Below are positions 24,454 through 35,318 of a stretch of 64,000 nt of DNA, one piece after another. The position numbers were made by a program, and so were the translations under genes. The notes below the pieces were generated by a model, which was not told where the DNA came from, ran no database searches, and worked only from the letters and a program-made list of their open reading frames with translations. The DNA is from Pseudomonas sp. ACM7 (GTDB lineage Bacteria > Pseudomonadota > Gammaproteobacteria > Pseudomonadales > Pseudomonadaceae), in NCBI RefSeq assembly GCF_004136015.1, contig NZ_CP024866.1, positions 3,175,037-3,239,036 on the forward strand, read 5' to 3'. Positions within the stretch are counted from its first letter, which is position 1, and each line of letters opens with the position of its first letter.

Positions 24454-25653
24454 ATGAGGGCGGTCAGTCGGCGTGAGACATGTCTGATCGGCGGCGTGAA
24501 TTCAAAGTCGTCTCTGGTGCTGCTTGCATTTTTTATGTGTGCAGCATCAAGTTCGATGGCTGATACCAGGCCGGCAGCTCCGGATTTCTACACATGGTTA
24601 GAGTCCGAACAGGGACAAAAAGCGTCCTTGGTGCAGCTGAAACAGCAATGCGACAAGGCCTTGGATGCTGAAAAAAACCTGAATTGTTCAGTGTCTGTTC
24701 TCGCCCGGATGTTCGAGGCCAAAACCGCAAACCAGATCCCCGAATACTATTTGGCGATCAAGCATCGTCATGCTCAGGCAATCGCGAATGACCCTGAACT
24801 CAACACGATGTTTTCCATGTTCGGCAGCGAATCCCTCACAACCCTGCGGGCGGTCGGCGATTTTTCGGTGACAAGAACGAAGCGGCACGAGGTGCTGGCG
24901 ATTCATCCTTACGCCAGCGGCGGTCACGTCGCTGACGAGGTGTTGCCCTACCTCGATGTCAAAGCGGCCAATGGTGTCTCGTCACGCTTCATTCTGGACA
25001 CCGGCGCACCGCAAACCCGGGTCAACCACGAAACCGCGAAGCTGATGGGAATCAGGCTATTAACCGACTCTCACTATGGCTACAGCACGTTTTATGGTGA
25101 ACGTGACCTGTCTGCCAAACTCGGGATCTTTGAGTCTTTAAAGATCGGCTCAAGCGAGTTCAGAAACGTCCTGGTGTTTGTCAGCGATCGGGATAACTTA
25201 CTGGGGCTCGATTTGCTCGGTAAGTTGGGGCGTTTGAAGGTCTCCAAAAAGATGCTGGAGCTTAACGCCGAACCTCCCGCGCGATGCGATTCGCGAATTA
25301 ACTACGCGCGCATGGACATTAATCAACGACTGATCATTGCCGCACGCCTGGATCGTCGGGCCACGCCGGCGATTATCGACACCGGCAATGTTAATTACCT
25401 GACGTCGTCCTCGCCGGGCAACTCACCCATTCATGTCACCGATAACCCGCGTTCCCAAACCTTCAAGGGTGAATTGAGCCTGTCGGGCCATATCCAATCG
25501 ATCTCCTACAACTACTACCCGGACTACACGATTCCTCCGTCGTTGTTGCTGGGCCAGTACGTGCCTTCGCTTTTGCTTGGGTGGGGTGCATTCAATGACT
25601 ATGAGTTGAATCTGGACATCGACTCGGGCTGGTCGTGTTTCAACAGGACCTGA
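24454..25653 (+). CDS. Secreted retropepsin-like aspartic protease
   Basis: A protein of 399 residues from ATG 24454. A hydrophobic segment (about 24-37) followed by SSSMA suggests a signal peptide or lipoprotein-like export. Two aspartic-protease signatures are visible: FILDTGAPQTRVN near 180 and AIIDTGNVNYL near 307, each followed by hydrophobic-hydrophobic-Gly (LGLDLLG, LLGWGAFN). The double DTG layout indicates a two-domain clan AA protease. It probably acts in the periplasm on an unknown substrate. It is a lone gene with no obvious partner. Confidence 0.72.
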   Translation: MRAVSRRETCLIGGVNSKSSLVLLAFFMCAASSSMADTRPAAPDFYTWLESEQGQKASLVQLKQQCDKALDAEKNLNCSVSVLARMFEAKTANQIPEYYLAIKHRHAQAIANDPELNTMFSMFGSESLTTLRAVGDFSVTRTKRHEVLAIHPYASGGHVADEVLPYLDVKAANGVSSRFILDTGAPQTRVNHETAKLMGIRLLTDSHYGYSTFYGERDLSAKLGIFESLKIGSSEFRNVLVFVSDRDNLLGLDLLGKLGRLKVSKKMLELNAEPPARCDSRINYARMDINQRLIIAARLDRRATPAIIDTGNVNYLTSSSPGNSPIHVTDNPRSQTFKGELSLSGHIQSISYNYYPDYTIPPSLLLGQYVPSLLLGWGAFNDYELNLDIDSGWSCFNRT

Positions 25654-25662
25654 TCGCGGTTA

Positions 25663-26225
25663 CCCACAATCCCTGTTAGCGCTTCTGTGGATAACATGTT
25701 CGCCCTTCGCTACACCCCATACAAATCAAGCCCTGCAACCCTTCGAACAAAAAACAACCAGCCTAACTTGCGGTTTTTTCACGCTTTTTTCAGAGGATAA
25801 CTTTGTACGCGAACCAATACTTGCCCCCAATCTCTGTTAGCGCATCTGTGGATAAGATGTTCGCTGTCCTCTACAGGCCATATAAAACGGGCTTATCAGG
25901 AGACTGATCAAAAAACGATCAAATCACCGTTTTAAGCTGATAAACCTCGCGCAAACCCCGATTTATCGCGGCTTCCAACGGTTTTCCACAGATCCTCCCA
26001 AGTTGCCCCCAAAGTCTGTTGGCGCTTCTGTGGATAAGGTGTTCGCCATCCTCTGCAAGCCACGTACAACGTGCCTTTCAAGCTTTCGATCAAAAAACAA
26101 CCAATCGCTGCTCAAAACCCTTCTTCTGGATAAGTCACGGATTTTCTTCAGTTTCTGTGGAGAAAGTTTTCTATAAATTCACACTTGTCCCCAATAGCTG
26201 TGGGTGGAGGTGTGGATAACTTGTT
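25663..26225. repeat. Spaced degenerate repeats carrying DnaA-box-like TTATCCACA
   Basis: Four degenerate copies of a unit containing CCCCAATCTCTGTTAGCGCTTC and TGTGGATAA occur. TGTGGATAA (reverse of the DnaA box TTATCCACA) lies at 25686-25694, 25847-25855, 26029-26037 and 26211-26219, so the spacing is 161, 182 and 182 bases. Between copies, GATCAAAAAAC recurs (near 25910 and 26088). No gene fits the 790 bases from 25654 to 26445. Function is unknown; DnaA titration or a structured transcript are options. Confidence 0.65.
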
Positions 26226-26338
26226 TGCTAAAGGCTGGGAGGCACGCGGCGTATAGGCCTGAACGTAATAGATCATATTTCGTACAGTTCTATAGGGGAG
26301 AGGATTTCGCGGGGGAGGGATGCAGTGACTGGGAGGGC

Positions 26339-26436
26339 GCTTTCGCGAGCAAGCCCGCTCCCACATTTGATCGGAGGTGTTCACAAACGCTGTGGACACC
26401 TCGGTTAAGTGTGGGAGCGAGCTTGCTCGCGATGCT
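26339..26436. repeat. REP pair
   Basis: CGCGAGCAAGCCCGCTCCCA (about 26345-26364) and the inverted TGTGGGAGCGAGCTTGCTCG (about 26410-26429) flank a spacer with CAAACGCTGTGGACACC. It lies just past the gbcA stop. Confidence 0.8.
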
Positions 26437-26445
26437 TTTTTTCGG

Positions 26446-27741
26446 TTAACCCTGAACCGGAACCCCTTTGAGGTAAGCCGCAGGCTCAGCCCCCAGGTTG
26501 TTCAGCAAACGCTCGCTGTACCAATCCACAAAGTTCACCACGCCAAACTCATAGGTCTTGGAGTAAGGGCCTGGCTGGTAAGCGGTGGAGTTGATGCCGC
26601 GCTGGTTCTCTTCGGCCAGGCGACGGTCCTGGTCGTTGGTCGCATCCCAGACCTGGCGCATGCGCTCCACGTCGTAGTCCACGCCTTCGACGGCGTCCTT
26701 GTGGACGATCCACTTGGTGGTGACCATGGTTTCCTGCGCACTGATCGGCCACACCGTGAAGACGATGATGTGGTCGCCCATGCAGTGGTTCCACGAGTGC
26801 GGCAGGTGCAGGATGCGCATCGAGCCCAGGTCCGGGTTTTTGATCCGGCCCATGAGTTTGGCGCAGCCTTGTTTGCCGTCCAGGGTCATCGATACGGTGC
26901 CCTTGAGCAGCGGCATGCGCACGATGCGGTTACGCAGGCCGAAGCTGGCGTGGGCGTAAGGAATCTTCTCGGCTTCCCAGGCAGCGGCGGAGGCCGCGAC
27001 GTGGTCCTTGAAAGCCTGGTCGGCACGCGGGTCGGTGACGTCGTCCCATTCCAGCAGGGTTTTCAGCAGTTCCGGGTGCGACGCGTTGCAGTGGTAGCAC
27101 TCGCGGTTGTTTTCCAGCACCAGTTTCCAGTTGGCCTTTTCCATCAAGGTGGTGGTAATCGCCACCTTGGTGTTCTCCATGTCGTACGGTTCCATGTAAT
27201 GGTTCAGCGTCGACAGGAAGTCATCAATGGCTGGCGGGTTCTCCGACAGGCTGATGAAGATGTAGCCGCCGGCAGTCTTCACGTTTACCGGTTTGAGGCC
27301 GTACTCCTTCATGTCGAAGTCGGCGCCCATTTCGGTACCGGCGAACAACAGGCGGCCGTCCAGCTCGTACGTCCACTGGTGGTAGTGGCAGACCAGTTTT
27401 GCGACCTTGCCTTTTTCACTGGTGCACAGACGCGAACCACGGTGACGGCAAACGTTGTGGAACGCATGGATCACGCCTTCGGCGCCGCGAATCACAATGA
27501 TCGGGTTCTTGCCGACTTGCAGGGTCAGGTAGTTGCCCTTGGTCGGGATTTCGCAGGCCATGCCGGCGATCAACCACTCTTTCTGGAAGATTTCCTGCAT
27601 GTCGATATCAAACAGCCGCTCGTCAGAGTAAAACGGCTGCGGCAGCGAGTAAGTGCGCTCGCGCTCTTGCAGCATCTGTGCGGTGGCCTTGCGTGCGGGT
27701 TCCAGCGGATCGCCCAGGCTGATTTTTGCGGTGACGTCCAT
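26446..27741 (-). CDS. gbcA: Glycine betaine monooxygenase, Rieske oxygenase subunit
   Basis: A 431-residue ring-hydroxylating-type oxygenase. The Rieske 2Fe-2S motif CRHRGSRLC...CHYHQW lies near residues 96-120 and the mononuclear iron site in NNRECYHCNASH near 206-218. GbcA with GbcB demethylates glycine betaine to dimethylglycine, releasing formaldehyde. The start MDVTAKISLGDP at 27741 has GAGG upstream; a 47-residue N-terminal extension open on the same frame is unlikely. The gene is divergent from gbcB, and GbdR control of both is established in P. aeruginosa. Confidence 0.95.
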   Translation of the reverse strand: MDVTAKISLGDPLEPARKATAQMLQERERTYSLPQPFYSDERLFDIDMQEIFQKEWLIAGMACEIPTKGNYLTLQVGKNPIIVIRGAEGVIHAFHNVCRHRGSRLCTSEKGKVAKLVCHYHQWTYELDGRLLFAGTEMGADFDMKEYGLKPVNVKTAGGYIFISLSENPPAIDDFLSTLNHYMEPYDMENTKVAITTTLMEKANWKLVLENNRECYHCNASHPELLKTLLEWDDVTDPRADQAFKDHVAASAAAWEAEKIPYAHASFGLRNRIVRMPLLKGTVSMTLDGKQGCAKLMGRIKNPDLGSMRILHLPHSWNHCMGDHIIVFTVWPISAQETMVTTKWIVHKDAVEGVDYDVERMRQVWDATNDQDRRLAEENQRGINSTAYQPGPYSKTYEFGVVNFVDWYSERLLNNLGAEPAAYLKGVPVQG

Positions 27742-28027
27742 CGATTTGATCCTCAAGGCCATTCTGTGCGGCCGGCGAAATAGTGGCTGATACGGTTTGC
27801 TACGCAAGGCTGTAAAGAAATCGTCTCTGTGTGGAGCGAGTGTGGGGCCGGCGTTGTCCGGAACCTTATCCATGGGCGACATGGCCCAATCTGTTCCCGA
27901 CGCGCAACCCCCGGTAATTGGGGGCTGGTCGCGATAAGTATGTGAATGTCGCAGATAGGTAAATGGGTGGTTCGCACGTTACGCAGAATCGCCAACATAA
28001 GGCCGACCATCGGCGGTGGAGAACAGC
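27742..28027. promoter_or_regulatory. gbcA-gbcB divergent control region
   Basis: This 286-base gap between two divergent GbdR-regulon genes must carry both promoters and GbdR sites. I cannot assign the operators with certainty. A compact inverted element, CCCCCGGTAATTGGGGG (about 27907-27923), and CATGGGCGACATGGCCC (about 27871-27887) are the most structured parts. Confidence 0.5.
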
Positions 28028-29128
28028 ATGTCCAACAGCTTCCTGAATCCGGTAACCACCCAGACCTGGGCCAATGGTCGACACATCGTCCGTTGCGTCA
28101 AAGTCATCCAGGAAACCTGGGATGTGCGCACCTTCTGCTTTATGGCTGACCAGCCGATCCTGTTCTTCTTTAAGCCGGGGCAGTTTGTCACCCTGGAGCT
28201 GGAAATCGAAGGCGTGCCGATCATGCGCTCCTACACCATTTCCAGCTCGCCGTCGGTGCCGTACAGCTTTTCGGTGACCATCAAGCGCGTACCGGGCGGC
28301 AAAGTCTCCAACTGGCTACACGACACCCTGCACGAAGGCCAGGAGCTGGCGGTGCACGGGCCGGTCGGGTTGTTCAACGCCATGGACTTCACCGCGCCGA
28401 AGGTGTTGTACCTCAGCGGCGGTGTCGGTATCACGCCGGTCATGTCGATGGCTCGCTGGTTCTACGACACCAACGGCAACGTCGACATGGTGTTTATCCA
28501 CAGCGCCCGTTCGCCCAAAGACATCATTTACCACCGCGAGCTGGAACACATGGCGTCGCGGATCGATAACTTCAGCCTGCACCTGATCTGCGAGAAGCAT
28601 GGTCTGGGCGAGCCGTGGGCCGGTTATCGCGGGTACCTGAACCACAAGATGCTGGAGCTGATGGCGCCGGACTTCATGGAGCGCGAAGTGTTCTGCTGCG
28701 GTCCGACGCCGTATATGAACGCCGTCAAGCGCATGCTCGAAGCGGTCGGCTTCGACATGTCGCGTTATCACGAGGAATCGTTCGGTGCTACACCGCCGGA
28801 AGCCCGTGCCGATGCGGTGGAGCAAGCCGAAATAGCCGCAGACGCACCGGACATCGACGTGGCGGACCTGCACCAGGTGGAATTCACCGCGTCCGGCAAG
28901 AGCATTCGTGTTGCACCGGGTGAAACCGTTCATGCCGCCGCTGCGAAGTTGGGGCTGTTGATTCCGAAGGCTTGTGGGATGGGGATCTGCGGGACGTGCA
29001 AGGTGATGAAGCTGGGTGGCGAGGTCGAGATGGACCACAACGGCGGGATCACCGAGGAAGACGAGGCGGAAGGGTTCATTCTTTCGTGCTGCAGCGTGCC
29101 GAAGGGCGACGTGCGCATCGAGTTTTGA
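28028..29128 (+). CDS. gbcB: Glycine betaine monooxygenase, reductase subunit
   Basis: A 366-residue electron-transfer protein supplying GbcA. A ferredoxin-NADP reductase module comes first (FAD motif MRSYTISSS near 69, NAD-binding GGVGITPVMSM near 135, CCGPTPYMNAV near 228). A C-terminal plant-type 2Fe-2S ferredoxin domain follows (CGMGICGTCKV near 319, then a fourth Cys near 356). The start at ATG 28028 has GGAG nearby; an upstream in-frame GTG at 28016 adds four residues and is less likely. Confidence 0.94.
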   Translation: MSNSFLNPVTTQTWANGRHIVRCVKVIQETWDVRTFCFMADQPILFFFKPGQFVTLELEIEGVPIMRSYTISSSPSVPYSFSVTIKRVPGGKVSNWLHDTLHEGQELAVHGPVGLFNAMDFTAPKVLYLSGGVGITPVMSMARWFYDTNGNVDMVFIHSARSPKDIIYHRELEHMASRIDNFSLHLICEKHGLGEPWAGYRGYLNHKMLELMAPDFMEREVFCCGPTPYMNAVKRMLEAVGFDMSRYHEESFGATPPEARADAVEQAEIAADAPDIDVADLHQVEFTASGKSIRVAPGETVHAAAAKLGLLIPKACGMGICGTCKVMKLGGEVEMDHNGGITEEDEAEGFILSCCSVPKGDVRIEF

Positions 29129-29144
29129 TAGTTGCACAATGACC

Positions 29145-29220
29145 CTGTAGGAGCTGTCGAGTGCAACGAGGCTGCGATCTTTTAAGATCAAAAGATCGCA
29201 GCCTTCGGCAGCTCCTACAG
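29145..29220. repeat. Second-family palindromic repeat
   Basis: TGTAGGAGCTGTCGAGTGCA pairs with CTTCGGCAGCTCCTACAG, with an inner pair GGCTGCGATCTTTT/AAAAGATCGCAGCC. It sits between the convergent gbcB and SDR genes, where it can serve as a bidirectional terminator-like hairpin. Confidence 0.8.
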
Positions 29221-29221
29221 G

Positions 29222-30046
29222 TCAATCGACAAACAGATCCGTCATCAGTTTGTCGGTGGAGTCCGGTTCAAACCGATACCCCTCAAAATCCGTCACCCCG
29301 TGCTCCCGCAGAATTTCCTCATCAATCAGCAATCGCCCAGTAATGCTGCGACCGCTGCGGCTCAGAATCACATGGGCGGCGTCGGCCATGATCGCGGGCG
29401 TACGCGCATGCTTGAACGACTCCCGTGACCCCAGCTGAAATTCAATGGCGGCAGTGGCGATCATGGTTTGCGGCCACAGGGAATTGACGCTGATGCCGTA
29501 GTTCTTGAATTCCTCGCTCATGCCCAGGGTCAGCATGCTCATGCCGTATTTGGTCACGGTATAGGGGCTGTACTGGGCGAACCACTTGGTCGCCAGATTC
29601 AGTGGAGGGGACAGATTGAGGATATGTCCGGCGCTTTTCTTCAGATAGGGCAGGGCGGCCTGGCTGCACAGGAGCACGGCGCGGGTGTTGATCTGGTGCA
29701 TCAGGTCGAAGCGCTTGAGTTCGATGTGTTGAACCCCGGTCAGCTTGATCGCGCCGGCATTGTTGATCAGCGCATCAATGCCGCCGAAATGCTCGTTGGC
29801 CTGGGCCAATGCCTCACGCACCGCGACGTCATCACGCACATCCACCTGCAAGGCCAGCGCCTTGCCGCCCGCGGCTTCGACTTCCTCGGCCACGCTGAAA
29901 ATCGTGCCCGGCAACTTGGGGTGCGGCTCGGCGCTTTTAGCGGCAATCACAATGTTGGCCCCATCCCGCGCAGCCCGCAGCGCGATCTCACGACCAATCC
30001 CGCGGCTAGCGCCGGTGATGAACAGGGTTTTGCCTTTCAATGACAT
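29222..30046 (-). CDS. Short-chain dehydrogenase/reductase (HSDL2-like)
   Basis: A 274-residue SDR with the cofactor loop TGASRGIGREIALRAARDG (near 11-29), LINNAGAI near 90, and a catalytic YTVTKYGMSML (Tyr near 157, Lys 4 residues on). The end resembles the bacterial homologues of HSDL2 (TGRLLIDEEILREHGVTDF). The substrate is not known. It starts at 30046 (MSLKGKTLFITG). There is no evidence that it belongs to the betaine route beyond position. Confidence 0.85.
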   Translation of the reverse strand: MSLKGKTLFITGASRGIGREIALRAARDGANIVIAAKSAEPHPKLPGTIFSVAEEVEAAGGKALALQVDVRDDVAVREALAQANEHFGGIDALINNAGAIKLTGVQHIELKRFDLMHQINTRAVLLCSQAALPYLKKSAGHILNLSPPLNLATKWFAQYSPYTVTKYGMSMLTLGMSEEFKNYGISVNSLWPQTMIATAAIEFQLGSRESFKHARTPAIMADAAHVILSRSGRSITGRLLIDEEILREHGVTDFEGYRFEPDSTDKLMTDLFVD

Positions 30047-30137
30047 GCGTGCGCTCCTGATTATTGTTGTCTGAGCGGAGGCTCGACAAACAATGTAGAC
30101 CATGTCTTTCAGGGCAAACGATCAGGGGCAGCAGGAC

Positions 30138-30258
30138 TGTAGGAGCTGTCGAGTGAAACGAGGCTGCGATCTTTTGATCTTAAAAAACCAACATCAAAAG
30201 ATCGCAGCCTCGTTTCACTCGACAGCTCCTACCAGCTCCTACCAGCTCCTGCAGTCCT
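30138..30258. repeat. Second-family palindrome with tandem 11-base additions
   Basis: TGTAGGAGCTGTCGAGTGAA and TTCACTCGACAGCTCCTAC form a near-perfect palindrome with inner AAAAGATCGCAGCC arms. The right end continues with CAGCTCCTACCAGCTCCTAC, tandem copies of an 11-mer that suggest slippage. It separates the SDR and ltaE genes. Confidence 0.8.
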
Positions 30259-30271
30259 ACAAGGTGAGGGC

Positions 30272-31312
30272 TTAGCGGGACATGACTTCGCGAATATCCG
30301 TCGCCAATTCCCGTACGCGTTCTTCTTCGGTGTCCCACGAGCACATGAAGCGTGCGCCGCCGTTGCCGATGAAGGTGTAGAAGCGCCAGCCCTTGGCCGT
30401 CAATGCGGCGATGGCCGGTTCCGAGAGTTGCAGGAACACGCCGTTGGCTTGCACCGGGAACATCAGTTCCACGCCTGGAATATCGCTCACCAGTTCCGCC
30501 AGCAGCTGCGCGCAGTGGTTGGCGTGGCGGGCGTATTTAAGCCAGGCGTCGTTTTCCAGAATCCCGACCCACGGCGCGGACAGGAAACGCATCTTCGAGG
30601 CCAGTTGCCCGGCCTGTTTGCAGCGGTAGTCGAAGTCTTCAGCCAGTTTGTGGTTGAAGAACAGAATCGCTTCACCCACCGCCATGCCGTTTTTCGTGCC
30701 GCCGAAGCACAACACGTCGACGCCGGCCTTCCAGGTCAGGTCGGCTGGCGAGCAGCCAAGGAAAGCGCAGGCGTTGGAGAACCGCGCGCCGTCCATGTGC
30801 AGGTTCAGGCCCAGCTCTTTGCACGTGGCGCTGATGGCGCGGATTTCTTCCGGGGTGTAGACGCTGCCGACTTCGGTGGCTTGGGTCAGGGTGACTACGC
30901 GCGGTTTCGGGTAATGGATGTCCTGGCGCTTGAGCGCGATTTCGCGGATCGATTCCGGGGTCAGCTTGCCGTTTTCAGTGCGGGCGATGAGCAGTTTGGA
31001 GCCGTTGGAAAAGAATTCCGGTGCGCCGCATTCGTCGGTTTCGACGTGGGCGGTTTCCGAGCAGATCACGCTGTGGTAACTCTGGCACAGCGACGATAGG
31101 GCCAATGAGTTGGCTGCGGTGCCGTTGAAGGCGAAGAATACTTCGCAGTCGGTTTCGAACAGTTTGCGGAAATCGTCGGACGCGCGTGCGGTCCATTCGT
31201 CGTCGCCATAGGCGCGTTGGTGGCCGTGGTTGGCCTGTTCCATGGCCGCCCAGGCTTCAGGGCAGATACCGGAATAGTTGTCGCTGGCGAATTGTTGGCT
31301 CTTATCGGTCAT
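30272..31312 (-). CDS. ltaE: Low-specificity L-threonine aldolase
   Basis: A 346-residue PLP enzyme of the threonine aldolase/beta-eliminating lyase family. It shows FAFNGTAANSLAL, HMDGARFSNACAFLG, and the Schiff-base lysine in LCFGGTKNGMAVGEA. It splits L-threonine or L-allo-threonine into glycine and acetaldehyde, and related beta-hydroxy amino acids. Its position between gbcAB and glyA-sox matches the P. aeruginosa order (PA5413), tying it to glycine metabolism. Confidence 0.9.
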   Translation of the reverse strand: MTDKSQQFASDNYSGICPEAWAAMEQANHGHQRAYGDDEWTARASDDFRKLFETDCEVFFAFNGTAANSLALSSLCQSYHSVICSETAHVETDECGAPEFFSNGSKLLIARTENGKLTPESIREIALKRQDIHYPKPRVVTLTQATEVGSVYTPEEIRAISATCKELGLNLHMDGARFSNACAFLGCSPADLTWKAGVDVLCFGGTKNGMAVGEAILFFNHKLAEDFDYRCKQAGQLASKMRFLSAPWVGILENDAWLKYARHANHCAQLLAELVSDIPGVELMFPVQANGVFLQLSEPAIAALTAKGWRFYTFIGNGGARFMCSWDTEEERVRELATDIREVMSR

Positions 31313-31443
31313 GGCCGGCTTCCGTGGTCGAGGCTCTTATGGTGAAGAGCTTCGTGGTCAATGATGGTGCGCACTTTACCGAAGATCGTCCGGGGAGCAC
31401 ACGCGATGATGCTGTCAGAAAAATACAAAGATGCCGGGCAATT

Positions 31444-32163
31444 ATGCACATGACGCAAAGGGATGGGGCACTGGATCTGCTCAAGTGGCTGGCGCTGTTG
31501 AGCATGGTGCTCGATCACCTGCGATATGTCGGTTATTCCCTCGATATTCTGTATGTGCCGGGTCGGTTGGCGTTCCCGTGGTTCTGTCTGGCGATGGCCG
31601 CAAACCTGGCACGGGCCCGCGCGGTGACGACCGACGGCCAGTGGCGTTATCTGGGCTGGTTGCTGCTGTTTAGCGCCATCAGCGAAATCCCCTACCGGAT
31701 CTATATGCCTGATCCCGACACCTTGAACGTGCTGCCCACGTTGGTGCTGGGATTGCTGGTGGCCCGTGGCTGGCAGCACAAGACGCTGCAATTGCGACTA
31801 CTCGCGGTCGGCGCCTTAACGCTGGCGGCGCTGTTCCCGGAGCGACTGATGTTCGGTTTCTTCGGCGTCCTGCTGCCGCTGACATTGTTGCTGGTGATCA
31901 AGCGGCCTTGGTACTTCAGCCTGCTGCCGGGGCTGGTCTGCCTGGCGGCCAATCAATGGGAAGTGCTGTTTTACTCCGCTAGATTCGGCAACAGTGCAGC
32001 CATCCTCGGCATCGCCACTTGTCTGATCGCGCCACTGGCCGGCCTGCTTTTGTTGCGACATGCCGGCCGATTGAAACCGCCCCTACCGATGCGTCGCTGG
32101 GCGTATGCCTTGTATCCGCTGCATTTTCTGCTTCTGTTGCTCGTCCGCGGAATCGCCGCATAA
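31444..32163 (+). CDS. TraX-like multi-spanning membrane protein
   Basis: A protein of 239 residues from ATG 31444, or 237 from 31450. It has about seven hydrophobic segments and the TraX family start (GALDLLKWLALLSMVLDHLR). TraX acetylates F pilin in plasmids, but chromosomal homologues of this type are of unknown function and may be acyltransferase-like. The gene sits between ltaE and glyA as in other pseudomonads (PA5414-like), so it belongs to the locus although a role in betaine use is unproven. It is divergent from ltaE. Confidence 0.75.
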   Translation: MHMTQRDGALDLLKWLALLSMVLDHLRYVGYSLDILYVPGRLAFPWFCLAMAANLARARAVTTDGQWRYLGWLLLFSAISEIPYRIYMPDPDTLNVLPTLVLGLLVARGWQHKTLQLRLLAVGALTLAALFPERLMFGFFGVLLPLTLLLVIKRPWYFSLLPGLVCLAANQWEVLFYSARFGNSAAILGIATCLIAPLAGLLLLRHAGRLKPPLPMRRWAYALYPLHFLLLLLVRGIAA

Positions 32164-32165
32164 CC

Positions 32166-32260
32166 CTGTGGGAGCGGGCTTGCTCGCGAATGCGGTTTGT
32201 CATCCACCACTTATGTTGACTGACCTGACGCATTCGCGAGCAAGCCCGCTCCCACAAGGT
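32166..32260. repeat. REP doublet
   Basis: Inverted cores TGTGGGAGCGGGCTTGCTCG and CGAGCAAGCCCGCTCCCACA with inner arms GAATGCGG/GCATTC. It lies between the TraX-like gene and glyA. The rest of the gap (32261-32446) should hold the glyA-sox promoter; I recognise no riboswitch there. Confidence 0.85.
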
Positions 32261-32446
32261 TCTTTGCTGATTTGAGGAGTGTGCTCGGCATACCATTTCC
32301 CGCCATGTCGTAAACGCACCTTTGCGTGGCGTCCGTAGGCATTTGGCCTGTCTGCGCCGGTCATACCATCGCATTCAAAGGGCACTGTCGAAACACCGGT
32401 GCCTTACCGAGACGAATGGCGCACCGCCGCCGCTGGGAGAGACGCG

Positions 32447-33700
<1,254 letters not shown>

Positions 33701-33723
33701 GCGCGGTTTTGGAGTAAATGACT

Positions 33724-34974
33724 ATGCAACGGTACTCGGGCTTCGGCCTCTTCAAACACTCCCTCAGCCATCACGAAAACTGGCAGAAAATGTGGCGCAC
33801 GCCGACCCCTAAAAAGGTCTATGACGTGGTCATCGTCGGCGGTGGCGGGCATGGTCTCGCCACGGCTTACTACCTGGCGAAGGAACACGGCATCACCAAC
33901 GTGGCCGTGGTCGAGAAAGGCTGGCTGGGCGGCGGTAACACCGCGCGCAACACCACCATTGTTCGCTCCAACTACCTGTGGGACGAGTCGGCGCACCTGT
34001 ACGAACACGCGATGAAATTGTGGGAAGGCCTGTCCCAGGACCTGAACTACAACGTGATGTTCTCCCAGCGTGGCGTTTACAACCTGTGCCACACCCTGCA
34101 AGACATTCGTGATTCCGAGCGTCGGGTCAGCGCCAACCGCCTCAACGGCGTGGACGGCGAACTGCTCGATGCCAAACAAGTGGCTGACGAGATTCCGTAC
34201 CTCGACTGCTCCAAGAACACTCGCTACCCGGTGATGGGCGCTACCGTCCAGCGCCGCGGCGGCGTGGCCCGTCACGATGCCGTGGCGTGGGGCTTTGCCC
34301 GTGCCGCCGACGCACTGGGCGTGGACCTGATTCAACAGACCGAAGTGATCGGCTTCCGCAAGGAAAACGGCGTGTGCATCGGTGTTGAAACCAACAAAGG
34401 CTTCATCGGCGCCAAACGCGTCGGTGTAGTGACCGCCGGTAACTCGGGGCACATGGCCAAACTCGCCGGTTTCCGTCTGCCGATCGAATCGCACCCGCTG
34501 CAAGCGCTGGTGTCCGAGCCGATCAAACCGATTATCGACAGCGTGATCATGTCCAACGCCGTACACGGTTACATCAGCCAGTCCGACAAGGGCGACCTGG
34601 TGATCGGCGCCGGTATTGACGGCTACAACGGCTACGGCCAGCGTGGTTCGTACCCGGTGATCGAGCACACCATTCAGGCCATCGTCGAGATGTTCCCTGT
34701 GTTGTCGCGCGTACGCATGAACCGTCAGTGGGGCGGCATCGTCGACACCACGCCGGATGCGTGCCCGATCATTTCGAAAACCCCGGTACCGAACATGTTC
34801 TTCAACTGCGGCTGGGGCACCGGTGGCTTCAAGGCAACACCTGGCTCGGGCAACGTGTTTGCCGCGAGTCTGGCCAAGGGTGAAATGCACCCATTGGCTG
34901 CACCTTTCTCCATCGACCGTTTCCACAACGGTGCGTTGATCGATGAACACGGCGCTGCTGCGGTTGCCCACTAA
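33724..34974 (+). CDS. soxB: Sarcosine oxidase beta subunit
   Basis: A 416-residue flavoprotein of the heterotetrameric sarcosine oxidase. It shows an FAD-binding Rossmann start ([19 protein letters not shown] near 36-54), [19 protein letters not shown], and a C-terminal [17 protein letters not shown]. It carries the sarcosine oxidation site; the related FMN-attachment region lies in [11 protein letters not shown]. An ATG two codons upstream (33718) is in frame, but GGAG at 33711 is better spaced for 33724. Confidence 0.93.
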   Translation: MQRYSGFGLFKHSLSHHENWQKMWRTPTPKKVYDVVIVGGGGHGLATAYYLAKEHGITNVAVVEKGWLGGGNTARNTTIVRSNYLWDESAHLYEHAMKLWEGLSQDLNYNVMFSQRGVYNLCHTLQDIRDSERRVSANRLNGVDGELLDAKQVADEIPYLDCSKNTRYPVMGATVQRRGGVARHDAVAWGFARAADALGVDLIQQTEVIGFRKENGVCIGVETNKGFIGAKRVGVVTAGNSGHMAKLAGFRLPIESHPLQALVSEPIKPIIDSVIMSNAVHGYISQSDKGDLVIGAGIDGYNGYGQRGSYPVIEHTIQAIVEMFPVLSRVRMNRQWGGIVDTTPDACPIISKTPVPNMFFNCGWGTGGFKATPGSGNVFAASLAKGEMHPLAAPFSIDRFHNGALIDEHGAAAVAH

Positions 34975-34988
34975 CAGGAGAAATCCCC

Positions 34989-35318
34989 ATGTTGCATATC
35001 TTCTGTCCTCACTGCGGCGAACTGCGCTCCGAAGAGGAATTCCACGCATCCGGCCAGGCGCACATCCCGCGCCCTCTGGATCCGACCAATTGCACCGACG
35101 AGGAGTGGGGCGACTACATGTTCTTCCGCGATAACCCTCGCGGTCTGCACCACGAACTGTGGGATCACGTCGCCGGTTGCCGTCAGTACTTCAACGCCAC
35201 CCGTGACACCGTGACCTACGAGATTCTCGAAACCTACAAGATCGGCACCAAGCCACAATTCACCGACAAGACCGATAGCCCGAAAGCGGCCGCCACGGCT
35301 CTGGGAGAGAAGGTATGA
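34989..35318 (+). CDS. soxD: Sarcosine oxidase delta subunit
   Basis: A 109-residue small subunit with the zinc-binding N terminus MLHIFCPHCGELRSEEEFH and a later His/Cys pair (HHELWDHVAGCRQYF). SoxD is structural in the heterotetramer. It has AGGAG before its start and overlaps soxA by four bases (ATGA). Confidence 0.94.
   Translation: MLHIFCPHCGELRSEEEFHASGQAHIPRPLDPTNCTDEEWGDYMFFRDNPRGLHHELWDHVAGCRQYFNATRDTVTYEILETYKIGTKPQFTDKTDSPKAAATALGEKV

Noticed and set aside
25663..26225. CRISPR array
   Set aside because: Repeat units are long, degenerate and spaced 160-180 bases apart, with no uniform short repeats or cas genes.
32261..32446. Possible glycine or folate riboswitch before glyA
   Set aside because: I could not find the conserved core of either class; a GbdR-controlled promoter is a simpler explanation.
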